A stretch of DNA of 64,000 nt, from NCBI GenBank assembly GCA_963753245.1, contig CAVWBK010000007.1:1-64000 (forward strand). The letters run 5' to 3'. Both the position numbers and the translations under genes were made by a program. Within the stretch, counting starts at the first letter, position 1. Each line of letters starts with the position of its first letter. Below the pieces are notes generated by a model. The model was given only the letters and a program-made list of their open reading frames with translations. It was not told the DNA's origin and ran no database searches. Below, in pieces: positions 34,551 through 42,717 of the stretch. This DNA is from VRUE01 sp963753245. GTDB taxonomy: Bacteria > Actinomycetota > Thermoleophilia > Solirubrobacterales > 70-9.

Positions 34551-36524
34551 TCAGAAAGCTAACGTGCTGTGCCCTGCTGGACTGTCCGCGGCAGGAGGGG
34601 CGCGCAGCACAACCAGGCGATGCTTGACCCCGGGGCCCGTGAGCTGGGCCTTGAGGCCTTTTCGCGCCGCGCCGCGGACCAGAGCGACGCCTCTGGCTGA
34701 AAGGCCGACCGGGACCCTGATCGCTTCCTGCCCGGGGATCTCGAACGCCGCCGCGCCGATTGCGACGCGCCTGCCGACCGGGTGGCCGGCTCGCTCGAAG
34801 CGGGCAATGGCGATCAGTCGAAGCTTGCCTTCACAACCCGCGGGGCTGGGACATCGCAGCCTCAGCTGCGCCCGCCGCCCCCGGAGGACGGCGTTGTGTC
34901 CCGCACGCGCGCCCGGGAAAACGGTGACGGTGCCGCCGGCGCTGGCGGGATTGCCGAGCGAGTCGCCCGTGACGACGGTCGCGGTGTGAGCGCCGAGGCT
35001 GGAGAAGGTGTGGGTGACGGTCGCTCCTGTGGCGGTCGAGCCGTCGTCGAAGCTCCAGGTGACCGGCCCAAGCGAAGACCAGACGTCGAACGGAGCGACC
35101 GAGAAGGTTGCCGGCTGCCTGATCGTCGCCGCCGGGGGAATCGCGAGCGATCGCAGTTGCGGCGGGGCGCCGTCGAGGCCGGCAGCCTGGATGATCGGCC
35201 CGGAGGCGTTTTCCAGAGACCAGACGGCAAGTCCGTTGCCCTCAGCGTCGAGAGCAACCCCGGGTTCCTTCGTGTTGACCCCCAGTTCCGAGATTAAGAC
35301 GGGCGCCAGCCAGGTCCCCCCGACGGCCCTCGTCGAGCCGGATACGACGGTCGGAGTCGCGTTGGAGAAGGACCAGACTGCGACGGCCTTCCCGGCCGCG
35401 TTGATCGCGACCTGTGGGGCCGCCACGATCCCACCCGGAGCCGAGACCTCGACGGGCGCCTCCCAGGTGCCCCCAGCCGCCCGGGAGGCCGCCTGGACGA
35501 CCGTCGTGCCACCTCCGTTCGCGCGCGACCAGACGGCGACGGCATCGCCGACCGGGTCGATGGCCAACTGCGGCGCCGTGGCGCTGCGGCCGAGACCCGA
35601 GACGTCGATCGGGGTGCTCCAGGGGGCGCCGGGTGAACGATCGGCGGCCTGGACGATGAGATTGGACCCGTTTGACCGCGACCAGATCGCCGTCGCGGCG
35701 CCCATCGAGTCGACGGCCACCAGCGGCGTTTCGGCGTCCTGGCTCGGATCCGAGACGTCGAGGGCCGCCTCCCAGCCGCTCCCCGGAGCGCGACTTGTGG
35801 CCTGGATGACCGAAGTGGACGCCGGTTTGGCGCCGTTGAACCGCGACCAGACGGCGATCGCTTCGCCGGAGGCGTTGACGGCGACCTGGGGTGCTTCGGC
35901 GTTCTGCCCGGCTTCGGAGAGGTCGGCCGGGGGGCTCCAGGCGCCGCCGGCGGGTCGAACGGCCGCCTGGACGATCGCGTTTGAGCCGTCGAAGCGACTC
36001 CAGACGGCGGTGGCGTCGCCGGCCGCGTCGAGGGCGACCTGGGGTGCATCGGCGTTCTGCCCGGCTTCGGAGAGGTCGGCCGGGGGGCTCCAGGCGCCGC
36101 CGGCGGGTCGAACGGCCGCCTGGACGATCGCGTTTGAGCCGGTTTTGGCGCCGTTGAACCGCGACCAGACGGCGATCGCTTCGCCGGAGGCGTTGACGGC
36201 GACCTGGGGTGCTTCGGCGTTCTGCCCGGCTTCGGAGAGGTCGGCCGGGGGGCTCCAGGCGCCGCCGGCGGGTCGAACGGCCGCCTGGACGATCGCGTTT
36301 GAGCCGTCGAAGCGACTCCAGACGGCGGTGGCGTCGCCGGCCGCGTCGAGGGCGACCTGGGGTGCTTCGGCGTTCTGCCCGGTTTCGGAGAGGTCGGCCG
36401 GGTGCAACCACGTCGGCGCGGCGGCAGCGGGAGATGGAGGCGTTCCGGCGAGAGGGAATGCGACGACGGCGATCGCCCCCAGGCGCAGGCCCCACCGGGA
36501 ACGGCTCGAGGCCAGAAGCCTCAG
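34551..36524 (-). CDS. Secreted repeat protein with PKD domain
   Basis: The repeat unit (51 or 55 residues, about eight copies) reads like PADLSEAGQNAEAPQVA, DAAGDATAVWSRFDGSNAI and VQAAVRPAGGAWSP; such repeats form a propeller-like array. A PKD domain follows (PVTWSFDDGSTATGATVTHT) and a basic C-terminal region with two Cys. The first normal start in frame is TTG 36407, but the frame continues upstream to encode a good signal peptide (RWGLRLGAIAVVAFPLAG). I therefore extend to CTG 36524, which overlaps the upstream TGA (CTGA) behind GGTGAGGGG. CTG is a rare start; support is the signal peptide and the parallel TTGA overlap of the previous gene. Length about 657 residues. Confidence 0.75.
   Translation of the reverse strand: MRLLASSRSRWGLRLGAIAVVAFPLAGTPPSPAAAAPTWLHPADLSETGQNAEAPQVALDAAGDATAVWSRFDGSNAIVQAAVRPAGGAWSPPADLSEAGQNAEAPQVAVNASGEAIAVWSRFNGAKTGSNAIVQAAVRPAGGAWSPPADLSEAGQNADAPQVALDAAGDATAVWSRFDGSNAIVQAAVRPAGGAWSPPADLSEAGQNAEAPQVAVNASGEAIAVWSRFNGAKPASTSVIQATSRAPGSGWEAALDVSDPSQDAETPLVAVDSMGAATAIWSRSNGSNLIVQAADRSPGAPWSTPIDVSGLGRSATAPQLAIDPVGDAVAVWSRANGGGTTVVQAASRAAGGTWEAPVEVSAPGGIVAAPQVAINAAGKAVAVWSFSNATPTVVSGSTRAVGGTWLAPVLISELGVNTKEPGVALDAEGNGLAVWSLENASGPIIQAAGLDGAPPQLRSLAIPPAATIRQPATFSVAPFDVWSSLGPVTWSFDDGSTATGATVTHTFSSLGAHTATVVTGDSLGNPASAGGTVTVFPGARAGHNAVLRGRRAQLRLRCPSPAGCEGKLRLIAIARFERAGHPVGRRVAIGAAAFEIPGQEAIRVPVGLSARGVALVRGAARKGLKAQLTGPGVKHRLVVLRAPPAADSPAGHSTLAF
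35855..36371. repeat. Tandem 318-bp near-identical duplication inside the repeat gene
   Basis: Positions 35855-36053 and 36173-36371 match over 199 bases with one difference (a versus t near 36048/36366). The period of 318 bases is two protein repeats (153+165 bases). The near identity shows a recent expansion. Confidence 0.85.
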
Positions 36525-37318
36525 CCCCTCACCGTGCAGGTACGGATCAGGGTCGCCGCCAGGGTCCGCCCATCGGCAAAAGACAGGGAGGCACGAACGA
36601 AGGGGAACGAGGCTCGGCTCAGGCCCCTGGGCGCGCCGCAGGGCGCCGAGAGATAGCTGTGGAGCCGGCCGGCGGCGGCGTAGGTGCGATGCAGGCGCAG
36701 GCTGATGCGCTTGAGATAGCTGTACCGGGAGAGTCCCCCCGGGACTGCGCCGGAAAGGACGGTCCCGTAGGTACCAGCGCGATGGCGGACGTTGAAGACG
36801 ATGACGCTGGTGGAGTTCACCGGCTTGAAGCTGACGACCTGCCCGAGGATTGCCTGCTGCCCATGCACGATTGCGTTGAAGGCGAGGATCCTGCCGACGG
36901 TCGCCTCCGTCGGCTGTTCGGGGAAGGCCGTCCGCGCCCTGTAGCGGCCGGTGCCGACCAGAGCATCTGCGCAGGCTTCAAGAGCCCCGCTGCTCGTCAC
37001 CCCTTCGAGCTGGCGCTTGGTGCAGGTCGGCAGGCCGCGCGAGTCGAGCCTGCCGTCCTGATTGATGGAGATCGAGATGTTTCTCAGGGCAGGGGGCTTT
37101 TCGCCCGAGAGGGTCCTCACCTTGCCCGACATCCAGACGGCGATCGGCGCTCGGGAATCACGCGGCAGCGCCTTCGGCGAGATGCCGCCGTTGAAGGTCA
37201 CGAAGAGGTTGCCGCTGGCGCTCAGCTCCGCCTCGGCTGCCGAAATCCCTGCAGCTAACAGCACAACTGCCAAAGCTAAGGCCAACAAGGCACTCTTGCG
37301 CCGGCGTTCGCTATTCAA
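36521..37318 (-). CDS. Secreted protein of the three-member paralogous family (copy 2)
   Basis: 265 residues from TTG 37318, which overlaps the upstream TGA (TTGA). Signal peptide: LLALALAVVLLAAGISA. The mature chain shares the block order of the genes at 4978 and 55685: GGISPKALPRD, APIAVWMSG, PPALRNISISI, LDSRGLPTC, ACADALVGTG, FPEQP, ILAFNA, GLSRYSYLKRISL, SYLSAPCG, then a C-terminal Cys. Cys positions agree. No enzyme motif. It sits in a three-gene set (37563 to 34551) with overlapping stop/start codons, between an NHL fragment and the repeat/PKD protein, so it is made together with other exported proteins. Confidence 0.78.
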   Translation of the reverse strand: MNSERRRKSALLALALAVVLLAAGISAAEAELSASGNLFVTFNGGISPKALPRDSRAPIAVWMSGKVRTLSGEKPPALRNISISINQDGRLDSRGLPTCTKRQLEGVTSSGALEACADALVGTGRYRARTAFPEQPTEATVGRILAFNAIVHGQQAILGQVVSFKPVNSTSVIVFNVRHRAGTYGTVLSGAVPGGLSRYSYLKRISLRLHRTYAAAGRLHSYLSAPCGAPRGLSRASFPFVRASLSFADGRTLAATLIRTCTVRG

Positions 37319-37563
37319 CTAGCGTCCCGACCGCCAGTGGCGCCGATGGCGCGGCTCAGCCCGATGCCTTCGGTGACCCAGGCGTTGCCCGAGGAGCCGG
37401 TGGTGAGTCCGGCGGGGCTGTGGAAGTGGTGGGGAGAGCCGGCGCCTGATTCGGTCAGCTGAGAGGTGTAGGGGCGGGTAGTGGCGAGGGCGGGGGGAGC
37501 AGTGGCACCGAGCGCGGAGACGAGGAGGAGCACCGACGTGATACCAAAGCGGCGGAGCGTCAC
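37315..37563 (-). CDS. Short secreted NHL-type fragment
   Basis: 82 residues from GTG 37563. Signal peptide: SVLLLVSALGATAPPALA. The mature 55 residues read RPYTSQLTESGAG, then AGLTTGSSGNAWVTEGIG, a single NHL-like blade, and stop at TGA 37315. Full-length NHL proteins of this type have six or more blades, so this is either a truncated gene or a small leader gene; the overlap of its stop with the next start (TTGA) argues it is still translated. A longer frame upstream to 37764 is open but has no signal at its N-terminus. Confidence 0.55.
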   Translation of the reverse strand: MTLRRFGITSVLLLVSALGATAPPALATTRPYTSQLTESGAGSPHHFHSPAGLTTGSSGNAWVTEGIGLSRAIGATGGRDAS

Positions 37564-38033
37564 GCCGAGACTCCGGACCGAGGAGCCAGAACCCGGCAGC
37601 GCGCGACCGCGCAACTCGAAAAGAAGTCCGACGTCGTTGCCGACGATGTCCTCACTCCGCTCCTCCCGCCGCTCCCTTTTTCCGGTGCCCGCCCTGTTGG
37701 CGGACCCCTGGTCGGAGATCGACTTCTCACGCGACTCCCTGCGGGTCGGGCTATCTCCTCTCACTCCGCTCCCCGGCCGAACGAGGAAAGTGAACCACTT
37801 GTATACGGGAAGTCAAGCCCTGGTTGCAGAGCATTCCTCCCGAAGGGCTGAGTTTATGGCTCCAGACTGGGCTACACGGGCAACAATTCTTGGAAGCCGC
37901 GGAGGGCATTGGAGATCTGCACGTTCCACACCTGTGGCGAAAGAGCGCGAATCGGACGGGCCACCAATGGAATCGGCTTTAGCTCGAGGGCCAACCTTCG
38001 CTGCCCCACAGCGCGCGGCAGCTGCGAATCGAT

Positions 38034-38153
38034 TCAGTGCTCACCTGGTCCCCAGCTTCGAAGAAAGTCGTCGTAGAAGACTCTCGGCGCGAGTGCCGCA
38101 GTGGCGCCAATGACCAGAACCGGCAGAAGAAGCAGGATCAGCGCCGTTCTCAC
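38034..38153 (-). pseudogene. N-terminal fragment of a small membrane protein (DUF4345-like)
   Basis: GTG 38153 begins VRTALILLLLPVLVIGATAA, then LAPRVFYDDF, the first membrane helix and FYDDF motif typical of small actinobacterial membrane proteins that continue with a Pro-Gly-Gly segment. Here the frame changes to unrelated residues and stops after 39 codons. Truncated. Confidence 0.45.
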
Positions 38154-38467
38154 CAGGCGGGGTGACTTCAGCCCCGCGCCGTTGGGCACGCATCGCAGCT
38201 TGTCCACGAGGTTCGCGATGTGCGAGAGATTAGTTCTCCCCAACGAGCATGTATCTCCCCGGGTCAAAATCTTTGAGCCCATTTCAACGCCTCGCGATCC
38301 CCTGCCGCCGCTGACCCGGTCTGGTGGAGCAGGGGCTAGACAATCCCCGCCCACCTGCCGCCCTGCCAAGATCAGGGGCTGGTCCGTAGGGGTGCACATC
38401 CCGCCTGATCTTCCGATACTGGCGTCGGTCCCTATGACCACCGGATCGAATCGAAGGGCTGCCTAGG

Positions 38468-38486
38468 GTGAGTCCAAAGTGAGTCC
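38468..38486. repeat. Direct repeat GTGAGTCC-AAA-GTGAGTCC
   Basis: Two 8-base copies separated by AAA. The layout matches 40702-40720 (GTGCCAGC-AAA-GTGCCAGC). Such pairs resemble arm-type sites of tyrosine recombinases near attachment sites; inference. Confidence 0.4.
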
Positions 38487-38598
38487 GGACTAGCGCGAAC
38501 TCAGCGGGACTACACCGGAGTCAACAGCGAAGGTTTTTGCTCCGTAGGGCCTGATCGCGGGAACGGCGAGCCCGGCCGGACTATTGACGAGCCGTCAT

Positions 38599-38634
38599 GA
38601 TCCGCGTCTCGGGGGTTCGAGTCCCTCCTCCGGC
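38599..38634 (+). other. tRNA 3'-end remnant, possible attachment site
   Basis: GGGGGTTCGAGTCCCTC forms a full T-arm (five pairs, TTCGAGT loop) and is followed by CTCCGGC, a 3' acceptor half as in tRNA-Leu (GCCGGAG...). No D-arm, anticodon arm or matching 5' acceptor is found at the correct distance, so this is not a working tRNA. Typical of the tRNA end copied by an integrating element. Confidence 0.5.
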
Positions 38635-38677
38635 AGTGTACGCAGAGCCGGGTTCTCCTGCGGCCCAGCTGCTCCGC

Positions 38678-40495
38678 TCAGCCGGCGGCCGCGGTCCGAA
38701 CCCGATAGATGTGGAAGACGGACTGGGGCTTGCCGTTCCTGAAGCGTTTCGAGTGGATCAGCTGGCGCACGATGAGGAGCTTCTTGTCCGGCTGTGTAGC
38801 CATCTGCCCAACCTGCGCGACGTACTGGGGCTTGACTTCCAGCACCGCCACCTTCCACTGGTTCGGCTGCTGTTTGGCCGAGACCGAGCTGGTCATCGGC
38901 TTTCCGTGCGTGCAGCTGGGCCGCCCGTGAACCCGGGCGCATCTATCCCTCGCGGTCACCCCAACCGCATTTCCCACGCAGCCGGGCTTGAACCGCGCCG
39001 GGCATTTGAGGCGAAGGTAGAGGGTCTTCGGCGGGAGGAGGACCGCCGTGTCGAAATCGGGAGGGACGATGCTCTGGGTCGAGACCGGGGGCGACACGAT
39101 CAGCGCCGGCCCCTGAGCCGCCGGCCCCTGAAGCTCGACGGCGCCAATGTCGGAGCCGTCCGCACCGGGCGCCGATGCGTTCGGGCTCGAGGCCAGGTCG
39201 ACGGGACGCGCCTTGCCACGCTCGTCGAATTTAACGCCGAAGGCCGAGCCGTGATCCACGGCCGGGCTGTTGGGGGCCGGCGCCATGGTGGGCGCCGGGC
39301 CTTCGTTTCCCTGCAGCGGCCCCAGCAAGGGATCGACGCTGACCTGATCGCCCGATTTGTCGAAGCCGCAGTCGTTCGCGCTATCGAGGTTGAAGCCCTG
39401 CGATTCGAGTTTTTCTCCGGCGCAGTTTCCGCTTTCCGCCGGCCCGAGCCCGCCACTGACGATCGTGTTCTCGATTTTCGTGGGAAGACTGGTGAAGAGG
39501 TTGGCGCCTTCGTCGATGCCGCTTCCCGTCCCATCGATGGAGTTGGACGCGATCGTCGCACTGGCGACTATGACTTCACCCGTCCCCTCGAACTCGGTGA
39601 AGAGGCCGCCGCCCTCGGCGATCCCCTCCGGGCTTCCCTCGGCGCGCACCGTGTTGCCGGCGATCGTAAGGTTGGTCAAGGGTGCCGTGGTGCCCGCAGG
39701 GACCAAGAGACCCCCGCCCTTCGCTATCCCGCCGGCGTCGCCTTCACCGGAGGCATCGGCGAGGTTCCCGCTCACGGTGCTGGCGGAGATGGAGCCCGGC
39801 TCGGTGATCGTGGCGAAGATGCCACCGCCTTCCGCCTCCCCCCCGGGGGCTCCGCGGGCCTCGGTGGTGTTCGCGGAGATGATCGAGCCGTCAATCGTCA
39901 ATTCCGCATCCGAATCGTTGGAGATGCCGCCACCCTCGGCGATGCCCCCCGAGCTGGCGCTTCCCCCGCTCGCATTCGCGATGTTTTCCGTGACGGAGCT
40001 GTCGATCAGGGTCAGGCTGCCGGAGTTCACCAGCCCCCCGCCAAATGCAGTGCCCGATTCGGCCTTTGCGAGATTGTGGGTCACCACGACTTCCCGCAGG
40101 GTCAGGTTGTTGCCCGAATTGCGCAGACCGCCCCCTCGAGCGTTGGATTCGACCTCTTCGCCATCTCTGATCGTGATGCCGCTGATCGTCACGGCTTCGC
40201 CCCCGCTGACTTCGAAGACGCGGAACGCACCCCCGGAGCGGAGGATCGTGTCGCTCGAGCCGTGCCCGCTGATGGTCAGGCCCTTTTCGATCGACAACTC
40301 TTCGCTGCTCAGGGTGTAGGTGCCGGCCGGCACGACGATGGTTTCACCGGGCGAAGCTCCGGCGATCGCCTGTCGCAGTGAGCCCGCGCCACTGTCGTTG
40401 GTATTGGCGACCGTGATCGTCGCCCCAGCGGTTGATATCGGGGCGACCGCCAGAGCGACACCTGCCGCAAGCACAATCCGAGGCAATCGTCCCAT
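38678..40495 (-). CDS. Secreted parallel beta-helix protein
   Basis: 605 residues from ATG 40495 (AGGGGA before it). Signal peptide: RIVLAAGVALAVAPISTAGA. The mature chain opens ITVANTNDSGAGSLRQAI, the CSLREAI-like start of Pmp/beta-helix proteins, and continues with repeated GGGL/GGGI turns and SxxTxNxA rungs (about 60-360), then a choice-of-anchor-Q-like C-terminal segment (GNCAGEKLESQGFNLDS, PLLGPLQGNEGPAPTMAP, SPAVDHGS). The last 120 residues are Cys/Lys/Arg-containing and unlike the beta-helix; this may be a wall-binding tail. Likely an extracellular adhesin or polysaccharide-active scaffold; no catalytic residues identified. Confidence 0.85.
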   Translation of the reverse strand: MGRLPRIVLAAGVALAVAPISTAGATITVANTNDSGAGSLRQAIAGASPGETIVVPAGTYTLSSEELSIEKGLTISGHGSSDTILRSGGAFRVFEVSGGEAVTISGITIRDGEEVESNARGGGLRNSGNNLTLREVVVTHNLAKAESGTAFGGGLVNSGSLTLIDSSVTENIANASGGSASSGGIAEGGGISNDSDAELTIDGSIISANTTEARGAPGGEAEGGGIFATITEPGSISASTVSGNLADASGEGDAGGIAKGGGLLVPAGTTAPLTNLTIAGNTVRAEGSPEGIAEGGGLFTEFEGTGEVIVASATIASNSIDGTGSGIDEGANLFTSLPTKIENTIVSGGLGPAESGNCAGEKLESQGFNLDSANDCGFDKSGDQVSVDPLLGPLQGNEGPAPTMAPAPNSPAVDHGSAFGVKFDERGKARPVDLASSPNASAPGADGSDIGAVELQGPAAQGPALIVSPPVSTQSIVPPDFDTAVLLPPKTLYLRLKCPARFKPGCVGNAVGVTARDRCARVHGRPSCTHGKPMTSSVSAKQQPNQWKVAVLEVKPQYVAQVGQMATQPDKKLLIVRQLIHSKRFRNGKPQSVFHIYRVRTAAAG

Positions 40496-40939
40496 CAAGT
40501 CCCCTATTTAGCATCTTCAGCCGCCGAAAGCGAGTACCGGACGTATGGAAATGGACGAAGGCTCAGCGCCTCAGGGCCGGCCAACGCCGATGAAATGGCG
40601 TTCTAACGCTGGTGAGCGGCGAATTCTCCCTCAGGGGACGTGCAAGAGTGCCTCGGACACGCTGGCCGGGACTCCACCCAGCTGGACCTTTTCGATCCAA
40701 TGTGCCAGCAAAGTGCCAGCGGAAGCCACGGATACAGCCGCCATGCTGGTCGCCGATTTGAGCCGAAAATGGCACCTCAGCGGCGGAAAGCCATAATAGC
40801 CCCCCCCGTCGCGGCGGTCAGCGCGGACCAGGCAACCCGAGTCGCCTGCGGGCACTGGTGGGCGATGAGGAGTTGGTCGTGGCCGAGGTCTCGCCCGGGG
40901 ATGGACTCTGTGATTGGGACGGCGCGGTGAAGGAAACGG
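40496..40939. other. Intergenic, no gene supported
   Basis: Contains the direct repeat at 40702-40720. Short open frames on both strands lack ribosome binding sites and motifs. Confidence 0.45.
40702..40720. repeat. Direct repeat GTGCCAGC-AAA-GTGCCAGC
   Basis: Same 8+3+8 layout and AAA spacer as 38468-38486. Possible recombinase arm site left by an excised element. Confidence 0.4.
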
Positions 40940-41218
40940 TCAGGCGACCATGTCGCGACTTGGCCACACGCCGGCACGAAGACGGTGATAGAGAGTGTCG
41001 GGGGCGAGGTCCGCACCACCCGGCCAGATCACGGTACCCGTCTGAGGGTCAACAGCAGCTTCGATGAAACCCTCGCGGGTGCGAGCTCGCTCGAACACGG
41101 GGCCCCGCATGCGGTCGAGGACCTCTAACTCGCCGCTCAGTCCGTCGGCGAAAGTAAGCCGCAGAACGCCGTGGCGAACAACGGTAACCGCTGTTATGTC
41201 GGGTGTCAGGCCAGTCAT
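40940..41218 (-). CDS. DUF2442-domain protein
   Basis: 92 residues. The order of conserved pieces fits DUF2442: PDITAVTVV, LRLTFADGLSGELEVLDRMRG, FERARTREGF, AAVDPQTGTVIWPGGADLAP and DTLYHRL. This family is often encoded beside a DUF4160 protein, in pairs suspected to be toxin-antitoxin-like; no DUF4160 partner is seen here, so the gene may be an orphan. The ribosome binding site is weak. Cytosolic. It marks the left side of the mobile-element-like mosaic. Confidence 0.75.
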   Translation of the reverse strand: MTGLTPDITAVTVVRHGVLRLTFADGLSGELEVLDRMRGPVFERARTREGFIEAAVDPQTGTVIWPGGADLAPDTLYHRLRAGVWPSRDMVA

Positions 41219-41749
41219 CGAAGTGGCTCGATCTCTTCAAGTGTCTCACCGGCGCGGGCTCGGCGGGGGTTGTTGGAGAGGGAGGAGCAGAGATGAGTGG
41301 TCGAGGGCCGCTTGTCTCCATGCGACCAGTGGGTCTTACCGCCACGATCAGCTCGGAGAATTCAGTCGATGGCCACGACCTCTATATATAGATAGGAACG
41401 TGTATGTGTATTGATTGGATGGATTGGCTTGGGCACTGCTTGCCAGTCCACGGTCATTACCCCGGATCAGCCCGGTCTTCCTCGCCAAGCGCAAACGGCG
41501 ACGCCTTCTATCGAAAACGCCGCCGCCTACGGGATAAGAAAAGCTGAGCGGATTTTCCCTACCCGAGCTTCGGTCGCGAGTATATGGGTGGAGTACGAAT
41601 CAGCTATTCGAGTTCGGTTGAGATCGGGGCCGATTTGCTGTCTTCCCTTCATTTCCATCTGCCCTCAGGACCCGGGCCGCTGCACCGAATGAACCGCAAT
41701 GATCCATTCAGCCCAAAAGGAATAGGTCGCTGGAGCCGAAGCCGCCGTA
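41219..41749. other. Intergenic, AT-rich patch, no gene supported
   Basis: A stretch near 41383-41420 (ctctatatatagatagg) is far more AT-rich than the surroundings. Open frames here have no motif. Confidence 0.4.
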
Positions 41750-42385
41750 GTGAATTTGATGGAGACCGAATCGAGCTGCGAAGAAGACGCTCAGTTGCTA
41801 CGAAGCTTCCCGGCCGAGTGCGTTGATCTCGTCTACCTGGACGCCGCCTTCTTTTCCAGCTGGGTGCACGAGGGGCTTTGGGCCGAGGGTCTAGCGAGAG
41901 TGGATTACACGGCGGAGCGCTCCCAAGATGGCGCGGGGATCTACCTCGACTGGATCGCAGGCCCGCTCGAGGATCTGTCTCGTATCCTCAAACCCAGCGG
42001 GGCCCTTTTTCTCGTCTGCGATCAATCGGTGGGCCGCTACGTCCGGCTCCTGCTGGACGAGATCTTCAGCCAGCCGGATGCTCACAACCGGACCGCCTGG
42101 TCCAAGGCCGACTGCGGGCCTGCCCACCACCACGTCTTCTTCCGGCGTAAGTCGGCCGAGACCGAGAGTCACGGCGACCTCTATACGGTCATCCATGGTG
42201 AGGGAAGGGGAGATTGGTCGCTGGTCGGGTTCAGCTTTCTGCAGGGGCGGCTGAGGCCGCAGGTGTTCGGCCGTCGCGCGGCCCGGGAGAGAGGCAGCCG
42301 GCAGATCGACGCCGCGGTGCAGATCCCCGCGAAGATGGTGCCGAAGTTCGGGGCGAACCCGAAGCTCAGAGAGGCAGTGGAATAA
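41750..42385 (+). CDS. Chimera: DNA methyltransferase N-terminus joined to HU-like C-terminus
   Basis: 211 codons from GTG 41750 (ATG 41759 also possible). Residues 8-150 resemble the N6/N4 adenine-cytosine methyltransferase fold: LLRSFPAECVDLVYLD with the expected DPPF replaced by DAAF, GIYLDWIAGPLEDLSRILK, then GALFLVCDQSVGRYVRLLL and NRTAWSK. Residues about 160-211 read VGFSFLQGRL, RRAARERGSRQID and IPAKMVPKFGANPKLREAVE, which is the C-terminal half of an HU protein (compare the HU at 51420). The methyltransferase lost its catalytic Pro pair and its C-terminal part; the HU lost its N-terminal half. Most likely a deletion scar that kept one frame; a functional fusion is less likely. Confidence 0.6.
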   Translation: MNLMETESSCEEDAQLLRSFPAECVDLVYLDAAFFSSWVHEGLWAEGLARVDYTAERSQDGAGIYLDWIAGPLEDLSRILKPSGALFLVCDQSVGRYVRLLLDEIFSQPDAHNRTAWSKADCGPAHHHVFFRRKSAETESHGDLYTVIHGEGRGDWSLVGFSFLQGRLRPQVFGRRAARERGSRQIDAAVQIPAKMVPKFGANPKLREAVE

Positions 42386-42717
42386 CACGAGCGGAAGCTT
42401 GGCCTGATTGTGATAGGAGAGCGTCTCTGCTCCTCAGGTAGGCAGTCCCCACTCCCGCTGCCGGAAAGCGCGCGGCGCCTCCTCGTCAGCCCAGCCGGCG
42501 GGGTGAGGCCGCCGTCGGTGAGGCCGACCCGGCTATCGCCCTCGATCGATCACGACCGACAGAACCGGAGCTACTGTTTACGATAATAGCCGTGGAAGGG
42601 ACAGTCTGGGCGCCGGCAATTCGGGCGCCTCGATCCTCTCTTTTGACTTCGGCTCCCAGCGAAGCTTTCCAAGAACGGGAAGGTGCACGGATACTTCGAA
42701 CACACTCTCGCTTTCAC
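42386..42717. other. Intergenic, nothing recognised
   Basis: 332 bases, no motif or structure of note. Confidence 0.5.

Larger units (their letters stand above)
37765..38598. other. Scar region with gene fragments and repeats
   Basis: No intact gene. It holds a DUF4345-like fragment (38034-38153), a direct repeat of integrase-arm type (38468-38486) and runs into a tRNA 3'-end remnant (38599-38634). Consistent with past integration and excision. Confidence 0.5.

Noticed and set aside
35855..36371. CRISPR-like array because of regular repeats
   Set aside because: Repeats are 153/165 bases, in frame, and encode protein repeats; no short repeat/spacer pattern exists anywhere in the window.
35008..36705. 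565-codon plus-strand frame with perfect repeats
   Set aside because: The repeats arise from the tandem repeats of the minus-strand gene; no independent evidence of coding.
38597..40381. 594-codon plus-strand frame opposite the beta-helix gene
   Set aside because: Shadow frame lacking motifs; the opposite strand has a signal peptide and beta-helix repeats.
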